A program made the position numbers and the translations under genes. Under the pieces are notes generated by a model. It did not search any database. It was not told where the DNA came from and saw only the letters and a program-made list of their open reading frames with translations. A stretch of 64,000 nt of DNA. Origin: Pezizomycotina sp. ARF18 (taxonomy: Eukaryota > Ascomycota). The stretch is from assembly GCA_002224055.1 (NCBI GenBank), contig AZLU01000144.1, forward strand, positions 1 to 64,000, given 5' to 3'. Positions 35,257 to 46,434 of this stretch are shown in pieces; position 1 is the first letter of the stretch; each line of letters opens with the position of its first letter.

Positions 35257-37560
35257 CTACCGCCTCTCAATCCTCTCCTCCAACGCCATTATTCCGCACG
35301 TCCTCTTGCCCCTATACGCATAAAAGCCTGTAATTTCTACCTCCCGCCTCCTCTCATCGTACCATATCCTTATGTCCCTGGTCGGTATATATCCGACCTT
35401 CCGACTATCGAACGGTAACCTACCAGCGCCCTCTCAAACTCTTGCGGATTATATTTCTTCGGCGTGGGCATGATGTCGCGGAGGCTGTAGAGGTCTAAAC
35501 TAGCAAGCAGGACTTCGACGTCGTCGACGGGGATGACGCTGGTGAAGAAGGATTCGGCCTTGTATTTTGGCTATTTTTATACAATTAGTAAGGGAATGAA
35601 AAGGTGGAGAAGAGGGAGAAAGAGGTTGCGTGGGGACTTACGAAAATTTTCATCGCACTGGCGATGCGAATGTAATGTTAATCTGCATCTGCTTGACCTC
35701 CCTTTTGAGGCAGCGGTCGGGGTTACGCTGCGGCGATAGAGGGACGCGAGACCGACGGGAGGGGATGAGCTTGGGGCGTCCGCGATCGTGTTGCTTCAGA
35801 TTTCATCCTCGCGGGTGCTTTATGTATCGGAGCGTTGGTACGGTGGAGTTCAGATGGACCACGAATTTCTCCCGATGAAAATGTAGTGGGAGATTCTTCC
35901 TTGATAACTGCCGCCGGCGTTTCATTAATATTACTTGTAACGTCTGATGTTGGCGGTTGTTGTGCTTTAGCGTTACGAAAGATTCAGGCTGCAGTTTTTC
36001 CGAAGGTTGCGATTGCTTGCTGGCGGTGCGTATGAGTTGGTCTATAGCTTCAGACTGGTCATCAGGAGTTACTGGAGCTCGAGCTGGAGCGACAGGCTTG
36101 GTTTGCAAGTCTCGGTAGCATCGAGTTCGGCTAACAATAACGGCACTGCTGCAGTTACCTCTGAAAATACCTGAGTAGCTGTGTTTGGCTCGGCTTTACT
36201 TGCAGTGAACTGGTTGGTGGTACTTGTAGCGAGACTGGTCGCTCCATAGGTGGTGCCGTCTCGACTATTGGTTGCGCTATAGAGGGTTGCACTTGGGGTT
36301 CTACTGCTGATACCGTTGGAGCGGTGTGGTCTGTCTGTACTGCCCGAGGTGCTACGGATGGCTGCGCCTGAATTGGCTGCGGTACTATAGGCGGTGGTGC
36401 CTGTAACGTTTGTGGCATCATAGGTAGTTGTGCTTGTGTCATTTGCGGTGTTACGGTCGACGATGTTTGTACGGTATACGTTGACGTAGTTAAAGGTGCC
36501 CCTCTTACATACGGTACTATAGTATGAGGTGCCGGCGCGACTTGTGGTGCTGGTGTGGGCGTTAGCGACCTTCGAGGTTCGAATATTTTATTTCCCATAT
36601 TGTCAACGAACAGCTGCAGTGACTCGCAGTGCGAAGCTAAGCGGAGGATCTGCTTCGGCGTAAGCTGCGCGAAATCCGAGTCCGTTTCAAAGGAGAGTAT
36701 CCTAGTCAGCAGTTCGCGATTAGTTTCGGGTTTTGTGGGTTGACGGGGTGGTTCTGGTGCTGGTGCTGGTGCTGGTGCCTGGTGGTGTATCGGAGCCTGC
36801 TGCACTATTTGCTGTTGGGGTCGATACGTCTCAGAGGGGCTTTGCTGTAGCGTATATACTGGTAGAGCGGGCTGGAGGGGCGGTTCGGGGGTTTGTTCGA
36901 GTGTGTATGCTGGTGGAGTTGCAGGCGGGCTGGGAGGCCTAGGGAGCGTTTTTACTGCAGTAACTGCTTTTGCCTTCGGCGACGTCGCATATGTAACCGG
37001 TTCTGGTGCGAAATTCGCGACTGGTAGAGGTTGTGTTGGTGGAGATGATTCTACTTTAGTCGCACTCCAACTCGTGTATAAATTCTCGTTAGACGTGAAG
37101 TAGGAACTCGCATTAGTACCGGCATTTGCGTTGGCGAGGACGTTCGTGTTGCTGGTTTTCAGTATAGACCTTGGAGTCGTTGATTCAGAACCCTGACACT
37201 TTGTTGCTGGAGGTTTATTATTGCAAGCGTTATCCATGTCAGATCTGCTACTCATCGGTTGTGATGATACTTCTTGACCGGGAGTCCTTGCAGCGAGGGC
37301 TTTATCGAGCAGTGATATCCCCATAGCCATTGGAGCATCGTCTTCCTCGACAGATGGACTACGAAATGCAATGTTCTTCTTTAATCCATCCGATTTACTG
37401 TCGCTCTCGTTTTTGAGCCCGCAGAGCCGGGTGGAATGGCTCTCATAGTCTTCCGACATTTTGGAAGCTTGGCTGGCGGAGGTGAGCACTCCGCCGCAGA
37501 GGCCGTTGGTACATCGTCATCGTCTAGGAATATGGAGTTCGCTTTCCGTTTCGTCAGCAT
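35257..37560 (-). pseudogene. Paralog family copy C (long Pro/Gln/Thr-rich member)
   Basis: Start ATG at 37560: MLTKRKANSIFLDDDD, then KLPKCRKTMRA, a basic/acidic N-terminus. After a one-base shift an unbroken 444-codon frame (36155-37489) is dominated by Pro, Gln, Thr, Ser and Val, with an Ala-Pro repeat from (GGTGCT)n near 36758-36777. Inside it, FAQLTPKQILRLASHCESLQ (near 36615-36670) is the first family helix. Later frames give KPVAPARAPVTPDDQSEAID, then IRIASAMKIF ending at a phase-0 GTAAGT donor at 35641. The next exon has SFFTSVIPVDDVEVLLASLD, PTPKKYNPQEFERAL, RDIRIWYDERRREVEITGFY and ends EERIERR. The last blocks match copies A and D. Three or more frame shifts; function unknown. Confidence 0.65.
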
Positions 37561-38900
37561 CGTCTTTGTATATAGAGAAGTAAAACGTCTTAAAACGCAA
37601 CGTTGCATTGATAAGAGATATAAAATACAGAAACGACGAATCTGGAGCAAAGAGGAGAAGTTTAAAGCAAAAAACTTCAACGGAAAAATTTCTTTTTGTA
37701 AAATCAAACTTTTTCCGAACGCTAAAAACACACGCTATCCTAGGATGGTATGAACACCCCTCGATGCTTATCAATACAAAAATGCGTTCAAGCCCCCTTT
37801 AAAATTTTTTTCTTTTTTTTTAAATTAACTCAAACCGGCGGTTCCAGGTCGTCGGGGCAAGCGGCCAGTACACCGTGGAACGAGGAGCTCGTCAAGTCAC
37901 ACTAAGGGTGTGAAAGAACCAACAGTTTCTCCCACGAGTTCAGACGAGATTAGGAATAGCGTCGAACGTTAGGGTCGCGGCAGCGTGCATAAGAACCCGA
38001 TTGGAAGGCGGTAAAAAGGTAGGAGAAAGCCGGTCGGAAGTGGTTAACGATACAGACGTCATGTCATGACAGTCAGAAAGGTGCGGAGTAGATCAAGATC
38101 AAATTAGGGTAAGTGTCCAGTAGTGGGGCGTCTACTCTCAGTGTGTCGCCGAGGCTAGGAAATACCGCCGGATAAAATAGTCGGCGTTATAGAGGGGGCA
38201 TAAGATGAGCGTGAAGCCCGAAGGAAAGGAGACAAAAAGTGTGGAAACAAAGATGAGCCTGAGTTCTATGAGATAATACTCTCGGACTATAGCGGCGGAA
38301 ACAAAGACGCAGGCCGCCTCAGGCTGGCCTGAGCTTTTTAATGGTCATGAAGGAACTGCATCGGATACAAGCATGTTTATAAGATGAACAAGCTATATCA
38401 ATTATCACGAATACAATTAGCAGTGCTGAAGATTAAAAAGTAGATATACCTGTTAATATAGTGTCAAGAGCTAGGTGGCTAGACAGGTTAATAGCAAACA
38501 GTCCGCCTCGTCTATTCTACCCTATCATGAATGCGTTCTGAACAAAACAATTTCCATATGAAACGCGGGAGCGAATGACTGGCACATTCCTCTAATTATA
38601 ATATTAATACAACAAAAAGACAAAACTTATGCAAATTTTCATGGTTCATGAATCGTACTTCCCATGTTTGCTATTCTGTACTGGAGGCTACCGTGTTTAT
38701 ACTCTTCCTCTTTCGCTCCAGTTATTCTTTCAAGCAAACATTTTTAGATAAGAACTCAGACTTTGGGGAAACGATGTCGTGTCTGTAAAAAAAAAAAAAA
38801 AAAAAAAGCCCATACCAAAGTTCACAATACTCCCTTCTTCCTGTCCTTTTATGCTGTAATGTTTAAAAGCAAACCTGGTGTAACTATAACCAAAGTATAA
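37561..38900. other. 1.3-kb spacer between copies C and D
   Basis: No gene seen. It is the upstream region of copy C and the downstream flank of copy D, with a 21-base A run at 38787-38807 just beyond D. Confidence 0.45.
38787..38807. repeat. A homopolymer, 21 bases
   Basis: Uninterrupted A run about 95 bases downstream of copy D's stop. Copy C has a similar run at the equivalent place. Confidence 0.95.
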
Positions 38901-40673
38901 TTATTCATAGCCAGCCGCCGCAAGCGCCCTCTCGAAATCGCTCATAGCATACATCCCCTCTTCAATAAGCGCGTTGGTCTTGACGATGTCGAACTCGCCC
39001 CAGCATTTCAGGAAGTTCCTGTGCATTGTGGTCTGATATTGGAATGTTGTGTCGCCGCTCAGGAAGTACTTGTAACCGGAAGCCTCGCGTTCGGGAAGTT
39101 TACCAAACACCGCGGCGAAGCGTTTCTTGGTAAAGCTAGACGGAGAAAACCCCGTAAGTACTGCGCAAGATGGGGGAGTGAACCACGTGGGGGAAAAATT
39201 AAGACTTACACCATCAATCTCATCCCGGCAAGATGCTCAGAGCTGCGCAGCTTGAGCGCCTTCGCGGCGATGCCTATACTTGCACAATCGATCTCGTACG
39301 TCCATCCTTGATTCAGGGAGCCGGTCTGTAGAATTCGATTAGTAAATATTTGGAAAAATATCATTGTTACGGATTTTAGAGAAGTGGTACAAACCTTCAT
39401 CGCCATCGTGATACCCTCGAAGACCGAATGCCTGATGTGAAAGCTCCTCCAAGTCATCTCTTGTCGGTAAACCTGCTTGCACCTCATTCCGGCGAGCCTG
39501 AGATTCGTACTTAGCGTCGACACCTCGCGCTCCAAGTCTTGCCGTCTCTCCCTTTCCGAGTCTAACTCGTCTTGAATATCTGCGAGCTGTTCTTCGACCA
39601 TAGATGTAATCCTTTCGTTATCCGACGCTTCCACCCTCATGATGAGGACCCTCCCTTCCACCTCTGCTATATCTGTCTCCCTGTTATTTAGCTCGTGTCT
39701 GGTTGCTTCCAATCTGGAGTGAAGATCCTTCGCGTATTCCGCGACGGAGTATATTTCCTTTGCCGTAAGTCCCGCGATTTCGTGGTCGGTAGTTGAAGCG
39801 AGGACTTTCCGGGTGGTTTCATGCATCTCGGGTCGGCTAGCGAGAGAGCGCAAGGGGTTCTGCCAGTCGACCATTAAGGGTGGCGTGTAATTGCGTGCTA
39901 TGGAAACCGGATTCATCCATGAAGGTTCGACCTGGGCAGATTGCGAAGGACTCGGCTCGGGTGGGCTTGAATTTGGAACCATTATCCCCAGATGTAGCGG
40001 TCGGCTTTGCGGCGGTGGATCCTCTGACACTGTCGATGCGCCGTCGCTGTCGGTAGCATCTTGTCCTAGCAATGCTCGCTCGGCGTCCTCTATAGTGGCA
40101 ACTGCTGGAGGTGGTGACTTCGGCGAGGGCGGGGAAGAAGACCTGGAGCGGGACGTAGCGGAGGTCTTTGAGGTCTGCCCGCGTCAGGGGCCTTGGCTGC
40201 TTTCGATGTGCCGGAAGGAACATTGGGAGGCGGAGGTGGATCGTGGGAAGGACTCTGAGATTTCGCTAGCTTAGGAGCTACAGCAAGCGAGGTAGAAGTT
40301 GGTGGCTCCGCCGGTGTCGCAGGCGTCACAGCGGTCAAGGGAGAAACCGAAGGTCTGACGGGAGTCTGGGTGGCCGTAATAGGTACTGGAGGCCGCTTAG
40401 TAGGAGTAGGGGTTGAAGGAGGAGGTACTGAAGGTTGACCGGGAGGGCTAGATGTCGCGACGGCCACAGGTGGTTCTGCTTCCGGGGTCGTCCGCGAGGC
40501 GCCGGAGTGTCGAGCTTCTGCTTCTTCTTGCTACGCGTCGTTACGCCTCCTCCGCCTGCGTCGTCCGAAGCTGGAGATGAAGACGATTCTGATTTTGCCT
40601 TCTTGGCTGGCGTGTTCTCGGATTTGTCCTGTTCTCGACTCTTCGCCCGTTTCTTCCGCACCGGAGGCGCCAT
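38901..40673 (-). CDS. Paralog family copy D, best-preserved full-length member (basic IDR, coiled coil, 3 exons)
   Basis: Start ATG at 40673: MAPPVRKKRAKSREQDKSEN, PAKKAKSES, TRSKKKQKLDTPAPRGRPRK, several NLS-like clusters, then a Pro/Thr/Ser-rich linker. Exon 1 includes the first family helix GLTAKEIYSVAEYAKDLHSR (near 39730-39790) and a long coiled coil (about 39480-39720) with RITSMVEEQLADIQDELDSE and RERRQDLEREVSTLSTNLRL. The second helix HSVFEGITMAMK ends at a phase-0 intron (39326-39394). Exon 2 (39210-39325) has WTYEIDCASIGIAAKALKLR. A phase-2 intron (39136-39209) precedes VFTKKRFAAVFGKLPEREAS, GYKYFLSGD and SDFERALAAAGYE, stop at 38901. The two introns join perfectly in frame. Only the Pro-rich linker changes frame (two shifts). 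The product is probably nuclear by its basic clusters; function unknown. Confidence 0.7.
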
Positions 40674-41279
40674 CGTTTCCTGAAGCCTGAAGCCTCGCGT
40701 ACCGCTCAAAAGGGATCTAGGAGGTTGAGCTGTACGCGGGTATGTCTGGTCGGTTTAGGATCGAGGAATAGGTATCGAGAGATATGACAAGGGAGGCAGA
40801 GAAATCTCCTGCTACAGGCTGAGAGCTGGAAGACGTTGTAAAGCCATGGTGTTGACGAGGTCTGCGAATGGCTTGGAGAGGAGGATCTTCTCGAACTTAA
40901 CTAGGGAGGATCATGTTCTAGATTTGTCGGTAGCACTGTCAGGTCCTGCTTATTTCAATAACAAATCATAAATAAGCGCGTTTCTATTACGCGTATGATA
41001 TGAACCTTCAAGGACGACGACTTCCTAAATCAGGATCACGAAAGAATGGACGCAAAACCTTATAATGATAAAAAAAAAAAGCGATAGACGCGCGTCAATA
41101 ACAAGAAGTAGAGTATTTGGAGGTGCTTAGTATCAGCAGCTTCTACTCGATCTACATACGATGAATCTTCCAGTCTCTTGCCATTAGTATAGCTTGTTGA
41201 GGCCTCATGGTGGTAGACATGCCTCGTGCTTACTGAGCTATACTGCACTGGTCAGTTCTTCAGGTATACTGACGATCTT
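40674..41279. other. Upstream region of copy D
   Basis: No gene seen. It contains the presumed promoter and 5' UTR of copy D and the downstream flank of copy E. Confidence 0.4.
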
Positions 41280-41284
41280 ATAAT

Positions 41285-42448
41285 TCAATACTGATATACG
41301 TCATCCAGAACCAGGGTATCTTTGATATTGGCAGAGTTACAGTGAGCCCAGATGTAGATAAACATTAATTTCGCGGGCATCCCCATAGCGTTTGATGTTC
41401 TGGAATCATCAGTCAACCTTATCTCCCGCATTTCAACTCGGAGGATGTTTAAGGCGGCCGATGATACGTTCAACAAGTTCGTTATACGGGCATCAAAGCT
41501 CCATCACGAAGCTCATATAGAATCGAAGTAAATACACTTACGATAGGAACAACCGTCGTTTTATCATTCTGTGATTCTAAAGGTTTCTGTCTCGTGACAC
41601 AATGGGGATATAAGAAGAGAGACGCTGCATAGCCCCTTGATTCGTTCCACTGCTTTGTGAGCAGGCGTTGACCGCGTTACATATATCGATGTTATTGAGT
41701 AAATAGCTTACGAAGTTGATGGACTCGGATCCGGATCTGGCCACGGAATAACGTTCACGTCTCCTTTCAAACGGATCATTCCTCCACGGACGTCGTGATA
41801 GCCTTGGATGCTTCCTTCGTATATGGATGTCAACATTTTGTCATCCGTTCCATTCAAGGGTAAACCTATACAGTGGGTCATCTCGTCGGAGTGGAACCTA
41901 GATTTGCACCGGTATGACAATCTGGACGTTAGCGAGAGAGAGAAAAGGGAGAAACAGTAGAGGAAAACAACGCCATGCGAGAAGTGGGGGTAAAACGTAC
42001 GCGCGAGTCCGCAGGGAAGCAGTACAATCGTTAATTATATCTTTCTCGCTCTTCTTCTTCAGAGATGGTACTGGCTTTACGTTAAACGCTTCGATGACGT
42101 CTTCAATCTGAGCGCACGGGATCTGAACTTCCCAGCATTTCCCTTCCGTTCGGAAGGATGCACTGCTGCCTGTCCTCATTTCGAAGGTAGTCGTATCAAC
42201 GTCATAGCTGTGGTTGATCGCGTACTAAGGAGAAATAATTTTGCTATTAGGTGTAATGACTCTTGTAAAATCTGTAAGAATGGCGAATTTGCTTACATCA
42301 ATTGCCACCAGGACACGCCAAACCATTTTTTTGGCCTGAGCTTGCAGCGGCATTGGAGATGCTGCAGTTTCTGTACTCCCAAGGTCACCGCTAGGGTATT
42401 GGCTGGACGCGAGGTCACGTCAATCATCGCCGTTTCCTCGCTATCCAT
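41285..42448 (-). CDS. Paralog family copy E (short form, 3 exons)
   Basis: A short member without the basic N-terminus, first helix or coiled coil. Start ATG at 42448 (MDSEETAMIDVTSRPANTLA). After a one-base shift MPLQAQAKKMVWRVLVAID gives the second helix, which ends at a phase-0 GTAAGC donor. Intron 1 is 42225-42296. Exon 2 (42001-42224) carries GKCWEVQIPCAQIEDVIEAF (conserved segment 2), then SLKKKSEKDIINDC. Intron 2 (41922-42000) is phase 2, as in copies D and F. Exon 3 reads LSYRCKSRFHSDEMTHCIGL, IYEGSIQGYHDVRGGMIRLK and ends DPDPSPSTS at 41708. A further possible exon (41285-41476, MREIRLTDDSRTSNAMG) could extend it if the last codons are spliced at a GTAAGC. Function unknown. Confidence 0.55.
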
Positions 42449-43261
42449 ACTGTCAGAGTAATGTATCGATAACTTATTGGCTATTGATCTCCGCTGATAC
42501 TTGTTGAAAGATGTTTTGTTTATAGAGTCCGAGAAGTCTCTATGTCCAGTGTATCACTTTCTAGTATAGTTGGCTGTTGGTGTGCTCTTATTGGCTTCGG
42601 AAAGATCGATCCTGGGGACTCTAACTTCTGGCAATATCGCCTTTTAAGTACTGGCAGATACGGGGGAATGGTTCTATGCATAATCAACCGCTTTACGTTA
42701 AATTGAGAGTATATAGACTCTTAGAGAAAGAATATAATGTAATTATCTCTATAGGATAATTCAGCTACCTAAGCAGTTCTATATGTGATCTCTTGATACA
42801 CTATTTTAATGATAATAATGTCGTATTAATCGGAAATTCCATTCGCGATGACGAATCCCGTTGTTAACGAATAGGGCCAACGAGAATACAGAGTAGCTTT
42901 TGATTCAAATGCTACTTTTTAATACACTCCGACATTATCCCTAATTGAAGAGTTATATTACACCTTGGAACCTTCTATACCAATTGGATTCCCCAATTCG
43001 AGTAGCCAACCTAAGGAAGTCGAGTTCGGGTGTAGAATGCGAGTAACTAGCTTTCGTTTCATCGGTTGTGTTCAAGTTGGAGCGTTTAATCCGACCTTGC
43101 TCAATCCTCCCTCACCACCTCCCCTTCGCCCGGACCGAATACGCATTGCCTATGCCTGTGCCTCCTGTGCCACTGAGCTTCGGGGACCCTGATAAGATCT
43201 ATGCCGCAAATCCGCTCATTTCCAATCCCAAATCTCTCACTCGCACCTGGTCAACCCCCCA
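42449..43261. other. Intergenic, nothing secure
   Basis: The upstream region of copy E. A plus-strand Pro-rich frame at 43068-43265 (MPVPPVPLSFGDPDKIY) looks mildly coding, but has no partner exon or recognised motif. Confidence 0.35.
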
Positions 43262-43588
43262 CTAGCTTGCTCTGTAATAACAACCAGAAAGCCGCCAATC
43301 CGCGAAAGTGAACATGGGGGCGAAAATCCTCCCCGCCGGTTTTTTCCTGGTCGCTTCAAGGTTGTACCGTCTCTGATTATTGAGGAGGTGAATGGCCAGG
43401 CCTGCGAGGTTCCTTCGCTGCCAGGTGGCGATTTTCCACGGCTTAGGAACGTTACCGCGCTTGATTTCGTCGTAGACTAGGTTGCGAAAGGTCGTGTTGA
43501 CTTGAACGAAGGTGAAGAACATCGCCATGCCGCTCTGGTGGACTATTGCACCGAGGATCTCGTACGGTAAATTGGTAGGCCCCGGCAT
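43262..43588 (-). CDS. Short F-box-like protein
   Basis: A single exon of 108 codons starting MPGPTNLPYEILGAIVHQSG, followed by FVQVNTTFRNLVYDEIKRG. The LPYEIL...V..VN..FRNLVY arrangement is that of a fungal F-box. The start at the methionine directly before the F-box is preferred over upstream ones, because the preceding residues look like 5' UTR. The remainder (TWQRRNLAGLAIHLLNNQRR, FTFADWRLSGC) has no known repeats. It is short for an F-box protein (usually over 300 residues), so it may be a truncated member or a compact adaptor. Its frame is intact. SCF involvement is inferred from the F-box only. Confidence 0.6.
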   Translation of the reverse strand: MPGPTNLPYEILGAIVHQSGMAMFFTFVQVNTTFRNLVYDEIKRGNVPKPWKIATWQRRNLAGLAIHLLNNQRRYNLEATRKKPAGRIFAPMFTFADWRLSGCYYRAS

Positions 43589-44410
43589 GGTGAATGTCGA
43601 GGAGTAAGCCGGGCGGTCGAGAAAATGTAGTAAATAATGTGAGCGAGAGAATGGATGTATTCTTAGGAGTAGTTGAATCGCTATTATCGGGTGTACTCCC
43701 GGAGACCAAGAGGCGTGTATTGATCTCTGTTGTATCTTCATAATGTTGTTGGTTGGTTGTTTGATGTTGTAGGGTTTTTTGTGAAGTTGAGAGATGTTCT
43801 AAGATTGTTCAAGGGAGAGACGTAAAAATCCAAAGTCTCCTTCGAAGTTTCGTCAAGAATATCGTGAGTATCGTAGAGGCAATATTACAGCTATTTACAG
43901 ATGTGGCCTTTCTGTAATAATATTTTTTGTTACACGCTCAACATCCGCGAGCTTCCACTGTTTGCAAATTTACATGCCTTAAGACGGTAATGAAACTGCA
44001 TGCGGCTGCGGGTGGCATGGCCACAATCATACCGCGTCGGATAATTGAACTCAAATAACGGTCCTCCGGAGGTATGTTTGAGCATTGGAGGATCGTGATT
44101 CAGCACAAAAACAAGCCCTGTTAAGATTGTTTATTCAAGAGCTTGTTGAAGCTCTCTGCGGGTGTTTAGGAGAGGCCCAGGGGTATATGTCGTAAGAAAG
44201 GATGAATATCGCAAGAAGCAGCAATAAAGAATACGAAGAGCCAGGGAAGGCACAGACTTTGGAGGTTATTACTGTACTAGCACTATCGATTTACATGCGT
44301 AAACCAAGATAAAGCGAATCAAAATTCTCTATGTTCTAACTCTACTTAACACTTCTTTAAAAGACATTTTCTTTGTCATGATATTAACATTACGGGCAAT
44401 TAGTTTTCCT
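43589..44410. other. Intergenic, nothing recognised
   Basis: Divergent/tandem spacer between the F-box-like gene and the rhodopsin-domain gene's 3' end. No coding or repeat signal is seen. Confidence 0.4.
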
Positions 44411-45815
44411 CTATCCGCCCTGAGAAGCAGTATTAGATGCCGTTGCAGACTTTGTGGCCGATGAATTGCGCCACGCATTTCCTGTTCCAGACGTCGTATT
44501 CCACGTCCTGTTCGTTCCCGATCCAGAACCGGTCGTCACGGATGGCTTTGAACTAGAGATGATAGCCTTCGCTGGCGCTTGCGGAAGAGTACTAGCGTTC
44601 TCAACATCTAGACTGTAATTCTGGCTGAGTCGCTCCCTCGAGTCGGATCGCCCAACACCTCCTAGCTCAAAAGTGCCTTCGCCGTCCGTACCCTCGTGGA
44701 CGACTTTTTCTGCGATAACGTGCTGAGCCACTCCTTGCTCCGCTTCCAAATGCTTTCTAACCGCGGTTTCAATCTCGCCTTCAGGAACGCCTTGAAAGAG
44801 GGACAGCACGCAACGACGAGCGCAGACGTCTCCTCCCAAATTGACAAAAATGGTATCCATAACCCTGCCTTCCCTCCAACAACGAATACCATGAGGAAAT
44901 AAACAAGCGCATTAACCAAACTGATAAGGCCTAGGAAGAACATTATCGCAGCACCAATTTTCTTTCTCCGCGGCAAGTGCAGCTTCCGAAGTATCAGGAT
45001 AGGGAATAGGTATATTAGTAGGTCCGTTACGAGGTGCATGCTTAAGACGGCGGACGATATTCTGTAGTCGTAGCCGGCGCCGAAGCATTTGCGGTAGAAC
45101 CGGTCGAGACGCCAGTTGTCGGATATGTTTTTGCACCAGAAGAGGAATGTGCATATAGAGAATAAGTAAGATGCGAAGACGAGGACGACCAGGACGCGCA
45201 GGAGGCGGAAAGATCGAGGCATCGTGTAGTGGTTTATGATCTCGCAGTAAAAGGCGAGCATGGAGCCTTTGACGGCATATTGGCAGCTGAAGTACGATAT
45301 GCTTTGGACGAGTTGGAGCTTTTGGTTGGAAGGTTAGCTCATGGTATGCTGAGATAATTCTTTAATCTCTAGATGTCGGAACTACAAACCTTTGCAGAAA
45401 GAATGGCCTTTTCCAGCGTTAATAGATAGGCGGCATATTGCGAATCTGCCCCAGCCGATATCTTTCGGTTTCGCAAGAGACTTGAACGACGCAAAAGGCC
45501 CATGCGATGACGACGAAGGTATCCGCGAGGCGCCAGCGGGTCTGTACTGTCCTGAAGTATACTCGCAGTAGGACTAGCGACAGCGTGAAAGATATCATAG
45601 TCCATTCCGCAATCTATTCGAAATTAATGTCTGCTCACACTAAGCGAAACAAACAAACAAGTGGTGGAATGGAGGGAGTCTTTTGCTTGTTGCTTACTAT
45701 CAACTGCTTGTCGCGCAGCGACGTCGTCACGTACATTCCCCAGAACCGCAGTCTCGGATCCTCAACACAAGCCTCTTCGGTCTCAGCAGCATATGGGTTT
45801 TTTCGATGATGGAAA
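44411..45815 (-). pseudogene. Fungal rhodopsin-domain (SAT4-type) integral membrane protein 1 (shifted)
   Basis: A seven-TM protein of the fungal rhodopsin domain family (PF20684 type). EDPRLRFWGMYVTTSLRDKQ (near 45720) is a first exon. After an intron, EWTMISFTLSLVLLRVYFR and RLADTFVVIAWAFCVVQVSC form TM1-TM2. After the next intron, a long intact frame (45261 to about 44780) carries RVLVVLVFASYLFSICTFLF, CFGAGYDYRISSAVLSMHLV, then TDLLIYLFPILILRKLHLPR, RKKIGAAIMFFLGLISLVNA, and SALVVACCPSFKAFLKARLK. TD[LV]L[IV]YxxPIxxLR is characteristic. A frame shift precedes the Ser/Thr-rich cytosolic tail ending TASNTASQGG. No start codon was found upstream of the first exon. The family's function is mostly unknown. 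Confidence 0.75.
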
Positions 45816-46434
45816 GATTGCAGAAAACGTGATTGATGGAATAAGTAAAATTTTTCTTATAAATAATAATCTGAGAATAGTACGGTTAACTCCGGTACGG
45901 AAACGTCTTCCTGGGCGATGAGAAACATTTCGTCAAAATTTTCCCCATCCGTGCTTTCGCTGTTTTAACACCCTACTAGCCTAGGCGAGCCCACCGCAGC
46001 TGGTAGTGATGCTAAGATCCCTGGAACCCAGACCAAACGACCCTTGTGGCTCCACCTCGTATTCATTCTCCATGCTAATATCAAAACGGTGCCATGGAGT
46101 GGAGATATCGCAGCCAACCGAATTTTCTCCTGCGGGGTGGAAATTTGCCTGAAGTAGAGTTTTGTGATAACCATAGTGCGGAATAATCCTTTACTTGTCG
46201 AGGGAAAAAAGTTGTGATATTCATTGATGCACTCAGTAATCTCGTGATATATAAACAGTAGACGGTTTAAGTCCGTCTGTCCGCCCCTTGCACGAATAAG
46301 CGCTAGCAAGGAGTATTAAAAGGCAGACGGTACCCTACGAGCCCTTTCTCAAAGCACTTGCATCTTTCGGTAAACAAACATTACCTGATTCCGCTAAGAC
46401 ACAAGTATAAGTCTGTTCTCCAATAATTTCAATA
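45816..46434. other. Divergent promoter region
   Basis: It lies between the rhodopsin-domain gene (minus) and the secreted-protein gene (plus), so it holds both upstream regions. A minus-strand open frame at 45965-46309 has no recognisable motif and is left out. Confidence 0.4.

Noticed and set aside
36555-37103. Several plus-strand open frames opposite copy C
   Set aside because: They are antisense shadows of the long low-complexity 444-codon minus-strand frame. They have no introns or motifs of their own.
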